64,000 nucleotides of DNA from Sporobacter sp942492735 (GTDB lineage: Bacteria; Bacillota; Clostridia; Oscillospirales; Oscillospiraceae): NCBI GenBank assembly GCA_942492735.1, contig OW818648.1, positions 372,001-436,000 of the forward strand, read 5' to 3'. Shown piece after piece: positions 33,187 to 42,101 of this stretch; position 1 is the first letter of the stretch, and each line of letters opens with the position of its first letter. Below the pieces are notes generated by a model. The model did not search any database, was not told the origin of the DNA, and saw only the letters and a program-made list of their open reading frames with translations. A program made the position numbers and the translations under genes.

Positions 33187-35787
33187 TTATACATGCGCTG
33201 GCTGCTTCACCCGGAACGTCAGGCCCTCGTCGTCGGCGGCGACAGCAATAACGCTGCCGTCGGTGACCTCGCCGCGCATAATGATACGGGCGATGGCGGT
33301 CTCAACATTCTTCTGGACGTAGCGCTTGACGGGGCGCGCGCCGTAGACGGGGGAGTAGCTGTCGTTTGCGATGCGGCGTTTGGCGGTGTCGGCGATCTCG
33401 AGCGTGATATTTTGGTCCGTGAGCTTGGCGCGCGTCTTCTCGAGGATCAGGTCAATGATACGGATGATCTCATCCATCGTGAGCGGTTTGAACATCACTG
33501 TTTCGTCGAGCCGGTTCAGGAATTCCGGTCTGAAACTATTCTGCAGCTCGTTCATGACGCGTTTGCGCGCGTTATCTGAGATTATGCCGTCCTCGTCGAT
33601 GCCATCCATCAGGTACTGGCTGCCGATGTTTGAGGTCATGATGACGACAGTGTTTTTGAAGTTGATCGTTCTTCCCTGGCCGTCTGTCAGTCTGCCGTCG
33701 TCTAAAATCTGGAGCATGGTGTTAAAAACATCGGGGTGCCCTTTTTCAATCTCGTCGAAAAGGACAATACTGTAGGGCTTTCGCCGGACGGCCTCCGTCA
33801 ACTGACCGCCCTCGTCGTAACCGATATAGCCCGGCGGCGCGCCAATGAGCCTTGAAACCGTGTGCTTCTCCTGGTATTCACTCATGTCGATGCGGATGAT
33901 GTTGCCTTCGCTGTCAAAGAGGGCTTCGGCAAGTGCCTTGGCGAGCTCCGTCTTGCCGACGCCGGTCGGGCCGAGGAACAAGAAGGAGCCTATTGGTCTG
34001 TTCGGGTCTGACAGACCGGAACGCGAGCGTAGGATGGCATCCGAGACGGCGCTAACCGCTTCATCCTGACCGATGACGCGATGATGAAGTGTTATTCCAA
34101 GACTCAGTATCTTTTCCCGCTGGCCTTCCATCAGCTTCGAAACAGGGATTCCCGTCCACCTTGCGACGATTTCCGCAATTTCGGTTTCCGTAACCTCTTC
34201 GCGCAAAAGCGCGTTTTGATTTGTTTTGCTTTTCTCGGCTTCGAGCTGATGCTCCAGCCCGGGCAGACGCCCGTATTTCAGTTCCGAGAGGGTGTTCAGG
34301 TCGTAGCTGCGCTCGGCTTTCTCAATAACAGCCTTGACCTGCTCGATCTCCTCCTTGATTTTTCTGATTTTCTGGATATTCTGCTTTTCCTCCTGCCATT
34401 TAGCAGACATCTCTTCATGTCCGGCTTTTGTCTCGCTGAGTTCCTTCTCAAGCGCGTCAAGTCGATCCTTTGAGTGGCGGTCGGTCTCTTTTTTGAGCGC
34501 TTCACGCTCAATTTCGAGCTGCATAATCTTGCGGCTCACGACATCAAGCTCTGCCGGCATGCTGTCAATCTCCGTGCGGATGATTGACGCGGCCTCATCC
34601 ATCAGGTCAATGGCCTTATCCGGCAGGAACCGGTCACTGATATATCGGCTCGACAGCACGGCGCAGGAAACAAGCGCCGCGTCTGTAATTCGGACGCCAT
34701 GGTGAATTTCATATTTTTCCTTCAGTCCGCGCAGGATGGATATCGTATCCTCAACAGTCGGTTCGCTGACTGTAATCGGCTGGAACCGGCGCTCCAGCGC
34801 CGCATCCTTTTCAATGTACAGGCGGTACTCATTGAGTGTCGTCGCACCGATACAGTGCAGCTCCCCTCTGGCCAGCAGCGGCTTGAGGAGATTGCCCGCA
34901 TCCATCGCGCCTTCTGTTTTACCCGCACCGACAATGTTGTGCATCTCATCGATAAATAAAATAACTTGGCCTTCCGATTTGCTGATTTCGTCGAGTACGG
35001 CCTTCAGGCGTTCTTCAAATTCGCCGCGGTATTTCGCGCCCGCGATGAGCGCCCCCATATCGAGAGCAAAAATCGTCTTATCTTTCAGTGTCTCCGGTAC
35101 GTCGCCATTCAAAATGCGCTGCGCGAGTCCCTCGACGACGGCCGTTTTACCGACGCCCGGTTCGCCAATGAGCGCCGGATTGTTCTTTGTCTTTCGGCAG
35201 AGGATGGTGATAACCCGCCGTATTTCCTGATCGCGGCCGATAACCGGGTCCAGTTTACCGTTTTTTGCGGCTTCAACAAGGTCTGTCCCGTATTTACGGA
35301 GCGCGTCATATGTGTTCTCAGGGTTTTGATTGGTGGCGCGCTGATTTTTTCGGACGTCGTTCAGCGCTGCAAGGAACTTCTCCGTGTCGACCTGATATTT
35401 TATAAACACCTTTGACGACGGCGTGTTCCGCTCGGCCAAAAGTGCCAAATAGATATGCTCCACACCGGCATACGTGTCGCCGAAACGCTTGATGTTATCC
35501 TCCGCTTTTATAAGCAGCTCAGAAAATCGCCGGGTTGCGTACAGGCTGTCGCTGCCCGAGCCCGTTACCGACGGGATTTTTCCGAGCTCTCTTTCGAGAT
35601 CGGCTTCCAGCATTTTTTTGTCGACATTCATGATGCCAAGGAGCCTTGGGATGAGACCGTCCTCCTGTGTTAAAAGCGCCAAATGCAGATGCTCGCCGTC
35701 CACCTGCTGATGGTGGTGGCGAAGCGCCGCTTCCTGTGAGGAGGCAATCGCCTCCTGCGCGCGCTGTGTAAACTTTTCTATGTTCAT
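33187..35787 (-). CDS. clpB: ATP-dependent chaperone ClpB
   Basis: 866 residues. Two Clp N repeats (1-145), first AAA+ module with Walker A GEPGVGKTAVVEG, a long coiled-coil M domain (about 400-530) that separates ClpB from ClpA/C, and a second AAA+ with GPTGVGKTELAKA. No ClpP-binding loop is evident. It solubilises aggregated proteins with DnaK and DnaJ. ATG follows GAGGAGG. It is 46 bases downstream of a DnaJ-like gene and both are probably driven from the promoter with CtsR boxes at 36892-36952. Confidence 0.96.
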   Translation of the reverse strand: MNIEKFTQRAQEAIASSQEAALRHHHQQVDGEHLHLALLTQEDGLIPRLLGIMNVDKKMLEADLERELGKIPSVTGSGSDSLYATRRFSELLIKAEDNIKRFGDTYAGVEHIYLALLAERNTPSSKVFIKYQVDTEKFLAALNDVRKNQRATNQNPENTYDALRKYGTDLVEAAKNGKLDPVIGRDQEIRRVITILCRKTKNNPALIGEPGVGKTAVVEGLAQRILNGDVPETLKDKTIFALDMGALIAGAKYRGEFEERLKAVLDEISKSEGQVILFIDEMHNIVGAGKTEGAMDAGNLLKPLLARGELHCIGATTLNEYRLYIEKDAALERRFQPITVSEPTVEDTISILRGLKEKYEIHHGVRITDAALVSCAVLSSRYISDRFLPDKAIDLMDEAASIIRTEIDSMPAELDVVSRKIMQLEIEREALKKETDRHSKDRLDALEKELSETKAGHEEMSAKWQEEKQNIQKIRKIKEEIEQVKAVIEKAERSYDLNTLSELKYGRLPGLEHQLEAEKSKTNQNALLREEVTETEIAEIVARWTGIPVSKLMEGQREKILSLGITLHHRVIGQDEAVSAVSDAILRSRSGLSDPNRPIGSFLFLGPTGVGKTELAKALAEALFDSEGNIIRIDMSEYQEKHTVSRLIGAPPGYIGYDEGGQLTEAVRRKPYSIVLFDEIEKGHPDVFNTMLQILDDGRLTDGQGRTINFKNTVVIMTSNIGSQYLMDGIDEDGIISDNARKRVMNELQNSFRPEFLNRLDETVMFKPLTMDEIIRIIDLILEKTRAKLTDQNITLEIADTAKRRIANDSYSPVYGARPVKRYVQKNVETAIARIIMRGEVTDGSVIAVAADDEGLTFRVKQPAHV

Positions 35788-35833
35788 GGTATTACCTCCT
35801 CGTAAGCGGCGAAGCCGCTCAATGAAATTTCAT

Positions 35834-36832
35834 TTATGCTGTGTGTTTAACTGCGGTTTTGGACAACTCCGCCAGCTGCTCATATATCGCCTTCATATCG
35901 CCGGTTATATGCGTCGGATTGACGATCTTCACGACGAGGCTGAGCGCGTTGCGTTTTCCATTTTTGGCGGGATATCCCCGCGCGGCAAGCCTTAATTTCC
36001 CGCCTGTCTGAATACCTGCCGGAATCTTGACATTCAGCCGCTCATCGAGCGTGCTGATGAGTATCTCATCGCCGAGTGCAGCCTGCCACGGGTATATATC
36101 AATCGTCTTTTCGAGGTCGGGTCCGACGAAGCAGAACCCCGCCTCGGGCTTCAGGTCAATCACAAGGTAGAGACTACCTGCTTTGCCTTTGCCGTAACCG
36201 GGTCCGCCGAGGCCGGTGAGCTTGATTTTTTCTCCAGGCTGAATACCGGCAGGAATCTTGAACTTGACTGTTTTTGCGCCGGCTTCTGTCTGTAGGGTTA
36301 TTGTCTGCTCGCCGCCCTTATAGGCCTGCTTTATGCCGATTTCGACTCTGGCATCGATATCCTGCCCATCCTCGCTGAAGCTTTCAAAGCCCGCGCTGCG
36401 GTTTCCTCCCGTTTGGCTGCCGCGGTTACCGAAGATATCCCCGAAGCCCCCGCCGCCGCCGCCAAAGAACATGTTGAAAAAATCGCTGAAATCGGATGCG
36501 TTCCCGTCCGATGAATTCCAGGTATACTGATAACCGCCGTTCTGCCCCGCTTGAGTCCGGTACGTGGACGGGTCGAAGCCGCCGCCGGCCTGTTCTCTGT
36601 ACCGTCCGCTTTTCAGGTCGTCGTACATCTCGTCGTATTTGGCCCGCTTCTCTTTATCGCCGAGCACCTCATAAGCTTCGCCGACCTCTTTGAACTTCTC
36701 CTCACTGGCCTTGTTCCCGGGGTTGGTGTCCGGATGGTATTTTTTAGCAAGTTTTCGATAAGTCTTCTTGATCTCCTCCGCCGACGCGCCCTTTTCGAGA
36801 CCCAGGACCTTGTAATAATCCTTAAAGTCCAT
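35834..36832 (-). CDS. DnaJ-like co-chaperone (CbpA type, no zinc finger)
   Basis: 332 residues. N-terminal J-domain (5-70) with the HPD motif in KKYHPDTNPG, a Gly/Phe-rich linker (FGGGGGGFGDIFGNRG) and the DnaJ C-terminal peptide-binding domain (about 150-320). The cysteine-rich zinc domain of classical DnaJ is absent, so this is the CbpA type. It activates DnaK's ATPase. It is the promoter-proximal gene of a dnaJ-clpB operon, which makes sense for disaggregation. GGGGGGTGAG precedes ATG. Confidence 0.92.
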   Translation of the reverse strand: MDFKDYYKVLGLEKGASAEEIKKTYRKLAKKYHPDTNPGNKASEEKFKEVGEAYEVLGDKEKRAKYDEMYDDLKSGRYREQAGGGFDPSTYRTQAGQNGGYQYTWNSSDGNASDFSDFFNMFFGGGGGGFGDIFGNRGSQTGGNRSAGFESFSEDGQDIDARVEIGIKQAYKGGEQTITLQTEAGAKTVKFKIPAGIQPGEKIKLTGLGGPGYGKGKAGSLYLVIDLKPEAGFCFVGPDLEKTIDIYPWQAALGDEILISTLDERLNVKIPAGIQTGGKLRLAARGYPAKNGKRNALSLVVKIVNPTHITGDMKAIYEQLAELSKTAVKHTA

Positions 36833-37107
36833 GTGCTCACCCCCCGATTATGGATTTTAGGTATAATTGTATAAATACATATTATACTAAAGGTCAGATA
36901 AGGTCAAACGCTCCAAAATCCCAAATTTGGCCATTATTGACCTTCTCTGACCTTTATAAATATCCGATGCATCCGCATCTGCAATTGCGCCGTTTTGCTC
37001 TGTTTTTTAACGTTTATTGCGATGCCGTATTCTTTACAATATTCATAATTAATGGTAGTATTGCTGCGATAGCGCGCTGCAGAGCATTTTGGCGGGAGGC
37101 ATGACAG
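36833..37107. promoter_or_regulatory. Heat-shock promoter with two CtsR-type boxes
   Basis: GGTCAGATAAGGTCAAA (36892-36908) matches the CtsR consensus (tandem GGTCAAA at 10-base period) with one mismatch. A second box in the opposite orientation covers 36936-36952 (GGTCAGAGAAGGTCAAT on the minus strand). A leftward promoter, TTGACC at 36907-36902 and TATAAT at 36886-36881 with a short 15-base spacer, overlaps the first box. CtsR control of dnaJ-like and clpB is a strong inference. The promoter of the rightward genes must also lie here. Confidence 0.8.
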
Positions 37108-37434
37108 ATGATTGAAAAAGCATTAAAAGCCCTAACGGCAAAAGATTACGAAACATTCGCCGCCTGTTTTTCCGAGGACTGCAAATACTTTGATTATTGC
37201 CCGTCTTGCAATGGGAAAGACAATTACTTCGTCTACGGAAGCGCCGGCATCGAGATGTTTTTCCGAAACAGATTCACCTTTGAAACCCTTATTGTATCCG
37301 ACCCCGTCATCGAGGATGAAAAAACGGCCAGCTTCTTCGGCGCCTATGACGGGCCCTACATATTCGCTCGCTTCAGAATCGAAGAATTCGACGCAGCCGG
37401 CCTTATTAAAAAGGCCATTGTCCATCCGTCCTAA
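37108..37434 (+). CDS. SnoaL/NTF2-like small protein
   Basis: 108 residues with the NTF2-like cone pattern: helical start (IEKALKALTAKDYETFAACFSEDCKYFDYC), an Fe/ligand-free pocket region and beta strands at the end (DGPYIFARFRIEEFD). GGGAGG lies upstream of ATG. It is 16 bases ahead of an SDR gene, so both are probably co-transcribed. Such domains act as ketosteroid-isomerase-like or carbohydrate-binding units. Cysteines C21, C27, C32 and C35 are unusual, and CPSC could bind a metal. Function not assigned. Confidence 0.75.
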   Translation: MIEKALKALTAKDYETFAACFSEDCKYFDYCPSCNGKDNYFVYGSAGIEMFFRNRFTFETLIVSDPVIEDEKTASFFGAYDGPYIFARFRIEEFDAAGLIKKAIVHPS

Positions 37435-37450
37435 GACAGGAGGAAAATAT

Positions 37451-38242
37451 ATGGGAATATATGCAGTGACAGGCGCCTCAAAAGGCATCGGTGAAAAAGC
37501 GGCAGAGTTTCTGCGCAGTGCCGGTCATTATGTGATCAACATTGATATCGACGGCGGCGACATCAACGCTGACCTCGGCACAGCAGAAGGCCGCCAAAAG
37601 GTCATCTCGTCGGTTCACGAGAGATGCCCCGACGGACTTGACGGCCTCATTTTAAATGCAGGCATCGCTCTATCCAAAAATCCCTCAAAGGTGCTGTCCG
37701 TCAACTATTTCGGCGCGGTCGCCGTCGCCGAAGGCCTATATGACCTTTTAAAGCTGAAACAAGGCAATTGTGTCGTGACGGTTTCCGGCTCCATTGCTTA
37801 TATGACGCGCACCAAATATTACGTCGACGCCCTCCTCACCAACTGCGGCGACGAGGAGCGGATTGTCAGGCTGGTCGACTCCTTCGAGCCTCAAAACGCC
37901 GGAAATGTTATCTATGGTTCCACAAAGATAGCCTTAGTACGGTGGGTCCGCCGCATTGCCCCGTCCTGGGCCAGGTGCGGCGTCAATATCAACGCCCTCG
38001 CGCCCGGTGCCGTCGCCACGACGATCATGCCGGACACGCAGGAATTCAGAGACGGCTTTGACACGTTTATTATGGGCATGGCAATGCCCACTGTCTATGG
38101 CGAGCATCGCATGATGGAAGCCGGCGAGGTCGGCCCCGCCCTTGCCATGCTGGTTCTCCCCGCTGCAAAAGGCATCAGCGGCGCAGTGCTCTACTGCGAC
38201 GGCGGTACCTCCGCCTTCCTACATTCCGAAAAATTTTATTAA
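37451..38242 (+). CDS. SDR-family oxidoreductase
   Basis: 263 residues from ATG 37451, which has GGAGG 7 bases upstream; an open frame extends further left but overlaps the previous gene. TGASKGIG cofactor motif, LNAG (in LILNAGIALS), catalytic Ser in VSGSIAY and YGSTK. The C-terminus (GAVLYCDGGTSA) is typical. It resembles the 3-alpha-hydroxysteroid dehydrogenase/carbonyl reductase branch, in which the dinucleotide motif is followed by a short insertion. Substrate unknown. Confidence 0.87.
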   Translation: MGIYAVTGASKGIGEKAAEFLRSAGHYVINIDIDGGDINADLGTAEGRQKVISSVHERCPDGLDGLILNAGIALSKNPSKVLSVNYFGAVAVAEGLYDLLKLKQGNCVVTVSGSIAYMTRTKYYVDALLTNCGDEERIVRLVDSFEPQNAGNVIYGSTKIALVRWVRRIAPSWARCGVNINALAPGAVATTIMPDTQEFRDGFDTFIMGMAMPTVYGEHRMMEAGEVGPALAMLVLPAAKGISGAVLYCDGGTSAFLHSEKFY

Positions 38243-38249
38243 GAGCAAA

Positions 38250-38440
38250 TAAGCACAAAATATGCGGACGCCCAATGGGCGCCCCTACGTCATATCAGGC
38301 AGCATCTGCGTTCAGAATGGTTCCATCTTTCTTAGGCTCCTTAGGCAAAGGAGCTGTCACCCGCAGGTGACTGAGGATTGTCCCCTGTGCCGCGTTACGC
38401 CGACAAAGCTAACAAAATGGCCGCCCCCTCAGAGACATTG
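38250..38440. repeat. Composite of short dispersed repeats
   Basis: Contains the hairpin CGGACGCCCAATGGGCGCCC (38265-38284) and then GGCTCCTTAGGCAAAGGAGC (38335-38354), which leads into GTCACCCGCAGGTGACTGAGG and GCCGCGTTACGCCGAC. Forms of both occur at 41985, 42920, 45910, 48990, 53100-53350, 53884 and 56880. It holds no gene. Confidence 0.6.
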
Positions 38441-38497
38441 CAGTCTTTGCGCAAGGGTGGCCATTTGTGCGTTATATTGTATTTTACCTATTTCGCG

Positions 38498-38923
38498 TTA
38501 TTCCTGGGCGACTTCGAAAATTCTGATGACGACGCCGGCTTCCCACGGATGGCCTTCTGCCCGGAATATATGTCCATGCAGATACGGAGCGAGGACTTTG
38601 CTGTCTGTTATAAATGTCGGTACCGTTTTAAACGGCACCGCTTCGTCTTTAGGAAAATGTCCGTTGTTCTCCACATATATTTTGCACTTATTTCCGGTGT
38701 GGTCAGTTCCGTCGAGCATATAGCGGGCCGACATATGGCGGATGTTGTTGACATCCACGATTTGCGTATCGACACCGCCGGGCAGCACAGTGCCGTTGAA
38801 AATCTCGCCTGTCACAGTGCCGCCGAACGGGATCATGACAACAGCGCCGCCGCTTCCCTCCAGCTGGGAGAAGTCCTTAAAATCAATGGTCACGAATACT
38901 TCAAGAATCAGCTTATCGCTCAT
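38498..38923 (-). CDS. DUF3237-domain protein
   Basis: 141 residues. The family pattern is clear: LEVFVTIDFKDFSQLEGSGGAVVMIPFGGTVTGEIFNGTVLPGGVD, then DGTDHTGNKCKIYVENNG and the LHGHIFRAEG block. DUF3237 proteins form a small beta barrel of unknown function, often near secondary metabolism or carbohydrate genes. AGGAGAC precedes ATG. It lies just upstream of the DUF6320 membrane protein on the minus strand, but convergent with the SDR gene to its left. No role assigned. Confidence 0.85.
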   Translation of the reverse strand: MSDKLILEVFVTIDFKDFSQLEGSGGAVVMIPFGGTVTGEIFNGTVLPGGVDTQIVDVNNIRHMSARYMLDGTDHTGNKCKIYVENNGHFPKDEAVPFKTVPTFITDSKVLAPYLHGHIFRAEGHPWEAGVVIRIFEVAQE

Positions 38924-38949
38924 TTTATATGTCTCCTTTGTATATAGCC

Positions 38950-39618
38950 TTATATGTGCAGCCCTTTGCCCAGTTCCTTTTTGATATTATCACCTTGAAA
39001 AATGATGATTGCCGCAATAAAAACAACACTGATCGTGACACAAAGGATCGAAGGGTAGAGCGTTCTCACCCAACCGAACACAATAAACAATACGGGTATA
39101 ACACCGAACAAACCGGTGATAAATGCATACATGACATAGATTCTGGTCCCGAGCTTCATAATTTTTGCTGTAATGTACATGACAATAATCGCCGCCACAC
39201 AGACAATCGGTATGAAATAATCAACCGACCAGCCTCTCCAGCCTGTCAGCAGGTCCCATAATACGGACAAACAGGAGACGACAGTGACCTGCCAAAGGAT
39301 GGTTTTCGGAATATTATGCCTTTTTCGCAGCACGATGATGAGACCCAGCCACATGCTGACGAGTCCGGCGACAACGTAAATCGGCCAGTTTATGCTCGTT
39401 GGAAAAAGCAGTCGAATGGCAAAGCTCACAATAGCGGCGGCAACAGATACAAATATCATAATGCGCAATGCCATATGGCTTTCAAAAGCCGGCGGAATAT
39501 CGGGAAAAATCCTATTCCTGGCTGATTCGGCGCCAGGAGATGAAAGTGTATTGCCGCATAATACGCAGCGCGCACCGCCCCCGCTGATATGAACATGACA
39601 CTGATTACAGTAATGCAT
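38950..39618 (-). CDS. DUF6320-type zinc-ribbon membrane protein
   Basis: 222 residues. N-terminal zinc ribbon (CNQCHVHISGGGARCVLCG), then six to seven hydrophobic segments from about residue 50 (for example IMIFVSVAAAIVSFAIRLLF, WPIYVVAGLVSMWLGLIIVL, YFIPIVCVAAIIVMYITA). The layout fits DUF6320. It is the third gene of a leftward trio with an HxxxDG acyltransferase and an HSL-type hydrolase, an arrangement I associate with several Clostridia. A membrane export or sensing role is possible; function unknown. Confidence 0.75.
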   Translation of the reverse strand: MHYCNQCHVHISGGGARCVLCGNTLSSPGAESARNRIFPDIPPAFESHMALRIMIFVSVAAAIVSFAIRLLFPTSINWPIYVVAGLVSMWLGLIIVLRKRHNIPKTILWQVTVVSCLSVLWDLLTGWRGWSVDYFIPIVCVAAIIVMYITAKIMKLGTRIYVMYAFITGLFGVIPVLFIVFGWVRTLYPSILCVTISVVFIAAIIIFQGDNIKKELGKGLHI

Positions 39619-39632
39619 AAGGCTTGTCCTCG

Positions 39633-40904
39633 CTACTCAATATTTGACGATACGACAATGTCAATTCCAAGCCGTGAAAGCAGTTTAAAAAACGTGCGCT
39701 GAATATCGGTCTCCCGAAATGGCGACGTGATACTCACAACCAGTCTGTCTGCGTAGGAACACATCGTCATCTGCGTCCTTCTGGCGCTTGTGCAGACGGA
39801 AAACTGCGAAATCACCGAACCGAATTCAGAAGGCATCGTGACCTTGCCGATGTTCGACACATTTGTCGTTGACTGCGAATCTGATTTGTTCGCGATCATC
39901 CTGATGGTAATATCCTTAATCGGCAACGGAACAACTCTTGTAAAGAGGTTCTGTTCGATCGCCATAAATTTATTCGTCTGATCATTCAGCTGCTGCAGCG
40001 TCAGATTGCTTTGAAAGTTTTGACTGATGCTTTGTATGACATCACGTAAATCATCAGGGCCTTTGCTGTAGTTGTAGCCGACATTGATGTAACTGAAAAA
40101 ATTCCGCGTCGTCACCGATTCATAATATTGACGAAGGTTCACCGGGACAGTTAATACGACAGGCCGGTTTTTCTTAAGCGCCGGCATTTCTTTATAAATT
40201 GAATAGCTATAGAGCGCGGAAAGGAAAATTGTCAGTGTCGTGTTATATTTGTGGGCTTCTTCCAAAACGGCCTTTACAGACATTGACCCTTCAATCAGAT
40301 TGAATCTATTATCTGCAAATCTGGTCCCGTGTATCTGATAAGCCCTTTCGCCTCTGGGGATTTTCCGTTCTTTATTCTTTTTATCGATACCGACGAAATG
40401 CTTTCCGAAGCTGTCATCCATCTGACCGCTGATCGACGAATTCTCGACCGGTAAAACTGTGTTGGCAAAATCGTTGCTGCGCGTCAGCTTGAAATACTGA
40501 TAGACGATGGTCTTTAAAAAATGCAAGGCGCCCGCGCCGTCGGCTAAGGCATGAAATACTTCAAGATTAATCCTATTGCAATAATAGAACACGCGAAACA
40601 GCAGGTTGTTTTTGAGCCCGATATAAATCGGCGCACAGATGGCGTTGTTTTCTTCCTGAACGACCGGCCTGATTTCGCTCAATTCAAGATAATACCAAAA
40701 TATGCCCCTTCTCAAAACAGATTTATACAGGGGAAAATCCTCGAGCGCCGTGTCGACTGCCTTTTGCAGCGCATCCGGTTCGACCGCCTCATGAAGCGCG
40801 CAGGTCAGCCTGAACACCTTTGGATCCTTCATATCCCACGTGGCTGGAAATACTTTTGAGACATTTTCAAGCCGTCTCCACTCAATATCTTTCTGATGCT
40901 TCAT
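39633..40904 (-). CDS. HxxxDG-type acyltransferase (condensation/alcohol acetyltransferase-like)
   Basis: 423 residues. The motif HALADGAGAL near residue 116 is the HxxxDG active site of the BAHD/condensation/wax-ester acyltransferase superfamily. Later blocks (VNLRQYY, NVSNIGKV) fit the alcohol-acetyltransferase branch. It should transfer an acyl group from CoA or a carrier to a hydroxyl or amine. Its start overlaps the stop of the HSL-type hydrolase by 4 bases (ATGA), so translation is coupled. The acceptor is unknown. Confidence 0.8.
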   Translation of the reverse strand: MKHQKDIEWRRLENVSKVFPATWDMKDPKVFRLTCALHEAVEPDALQKAVDTALEDFPLYKSVLRRGIFWYYLELSEIRPVVQEENNAICAPIYIGLKNNLLFRVFYYCNRINLEVFHALADGAGALHFLKTIVYQYFKLTRSNDFANTVLPVENSSISGQMDDSFGKHFVGIDKKNKERKIPRGERAYQIHGTRFADNRFNLIEGSMSVKAVLEEAHKYNTTLTIFLSALYSYSIYKEMPALKKNRPVVLTVPVNLRQYYESVTTRNFFSYINVGYNYSKGPDDLRDVIQSISQNFQSNLTLQQLNDQTNKFMAIEQNLFTRVVPLPIKDITIRMIANKSDSQSTTNVSNIGKVTMPSEFGSVISQFSVCTSARRTQMTMCSYADRLVVSITSPFRETDIQRTFFKLLSRLGIDIVVSSNIE

Positions 40905-41836
40905 ATTCCACCGTCCGTGTCCTCTTCATCACGCAAAAAACGAATAATGTGCTCATAGCACGCCATCACCGACCGCGCCTTCTTCGGCAATGAAAGGAAG
41001 CCATGGATAGCCTCACTGATCCTGAATATTCGAACATCGTTCCCAAATTCCCGCAGCTTTAACCCGTAAGCCTCACCCTCATCCCTTAGCGGGTCATATT
41101 CACCCGTTATAATGAGCGTCTTTGGCTGATTGGAGAGGTCCGGCGCTAAAAGGGGCGCGACATAGGGGCTCATTCTGCTCGCTTCATTTTGCGTATAAAG
41201 CTCCATATACTCTTCTATACGCGCTGCCGTCAGGATATAGGCTGCGCCGAATTCGCGCACCGATTCAAACGGCGCGTTTTCACTATGGTCATAATGCGTG
41301 GCAGGATAGATCAAAATTTGCCTTTTGGGTATTAAATCACCCTTGTCCCGTGCCATCAGCGAAACGACAGCCGCCAGATTCGCGCCGGCGCTGTCACCGA
41401 CGAGCGTGATATCCTCCGCTTTGCACTTGACAATATACGGGTGCGCGAAAATTTCTCTCGTGACATAATAGCAATCCTCAAGCCCTGCGGGAAAAGGATT
41501 TTCAGGAGCCAGGCGATAGTTGACCGATACGACGGTTTGCCGCGTCTGCCGCGCCATGTAAGCGCAGATCGGTGTGTACGTATCAATATTCCCCGTCACC
41601 CAACCCCCGCCATGAAAAAAGACGAGGACCTTGCCGTTCCAATTCTTCCTGGGCTTAAAAACGCGCACGGGGATTTCTCTGCCAGTCACCATCATCTTTT
41701 GGTCAAGCGCGCGAAAAAGCGGTCTGACGAGCAGATACGGCGCAATCAATATACTGCGGTACAGCTTATAATGCCTTTTCACACTGATCACAGCCGTCGA
41801 CATTATCTTTAAAGCAGCCCTGTTAATAGGATTCAT
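40901..41836 (-). CDS. Alpha/beta hydrolase, hormone-sensitive-lipase family
   Basis: 311 residues. The oxyanion motif HGGGW (FFHGGGWVTGN) and the nucleophile elbow GDSAGANLAA define the HSL family of carboxylesterases. The acid residue is in EYDPLRDEG and the His in AIHGFLSL. A hydrophobic N-terminus (about 20-45) may associate with membrane. It is translationally coupled to the acyltransferase downstream, so an ester or acyl substrate shared by the pair is inferred. Confidence 0.9.
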   Translation of the reverse strand: MNPINRAALKIMSTAVISVKRHYKLYRSILIAPYLLVRPLFRALDQKMMVTGREIPVRVFKPRKNWNGKVLVFFHGGGWVTGNIDTYTPICAYMARQTRQTVVSVNYRLAPENPFPAGLEDCYYVTREIFAHPYIVKCKAEDITLVGDSAGANLAAVVSLMARDKGDLIPKRQILIYPATHYDHSENAPFESVREFGAAYILTAARIEEYMELYTQNEASRMSPYVAPLLAPDLSNQPKTLIITGEYDPLRDEGEAYGLKLREFGNDVRIFRISEAIHGFLSLPKKARSVMACYEHIIRFLRDEEDTDGGI

Positions 41837-42101
41837 GCGTTCCCCCGCTCATCACCGGATATAATCATACTACTCTAATTGGTATAAGAGTTCAAATGTT
41901 TTCTCCCTATTTCATCGTATACCACAACATCTCCGACTATTTATCAATACGAGGTCATCGTTCCCTATAAATTCGTCGTCATCTCGTAGGGACGATCATT
42001 GGTCATCCGCGCGTCCCCCGTCCCGCATTCTATTTGACAAACCGACCGCATTTCGGTAATATTAGTCGAAACAATCAAGACATGACAGGGAGATTTTCAA
42101 C
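41837..42101. other. Gap of 265 bases with a degenerate repeat
   Basis: 41975-42030 contains a decayed form of the dispersed hairpin (CGTAGGGACGATCATTGGTC). The rest is AT-rich, with no gene or strong hairpin. The promoter of the deformylase homologue must lie at its right end. Confidence 0.45.
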
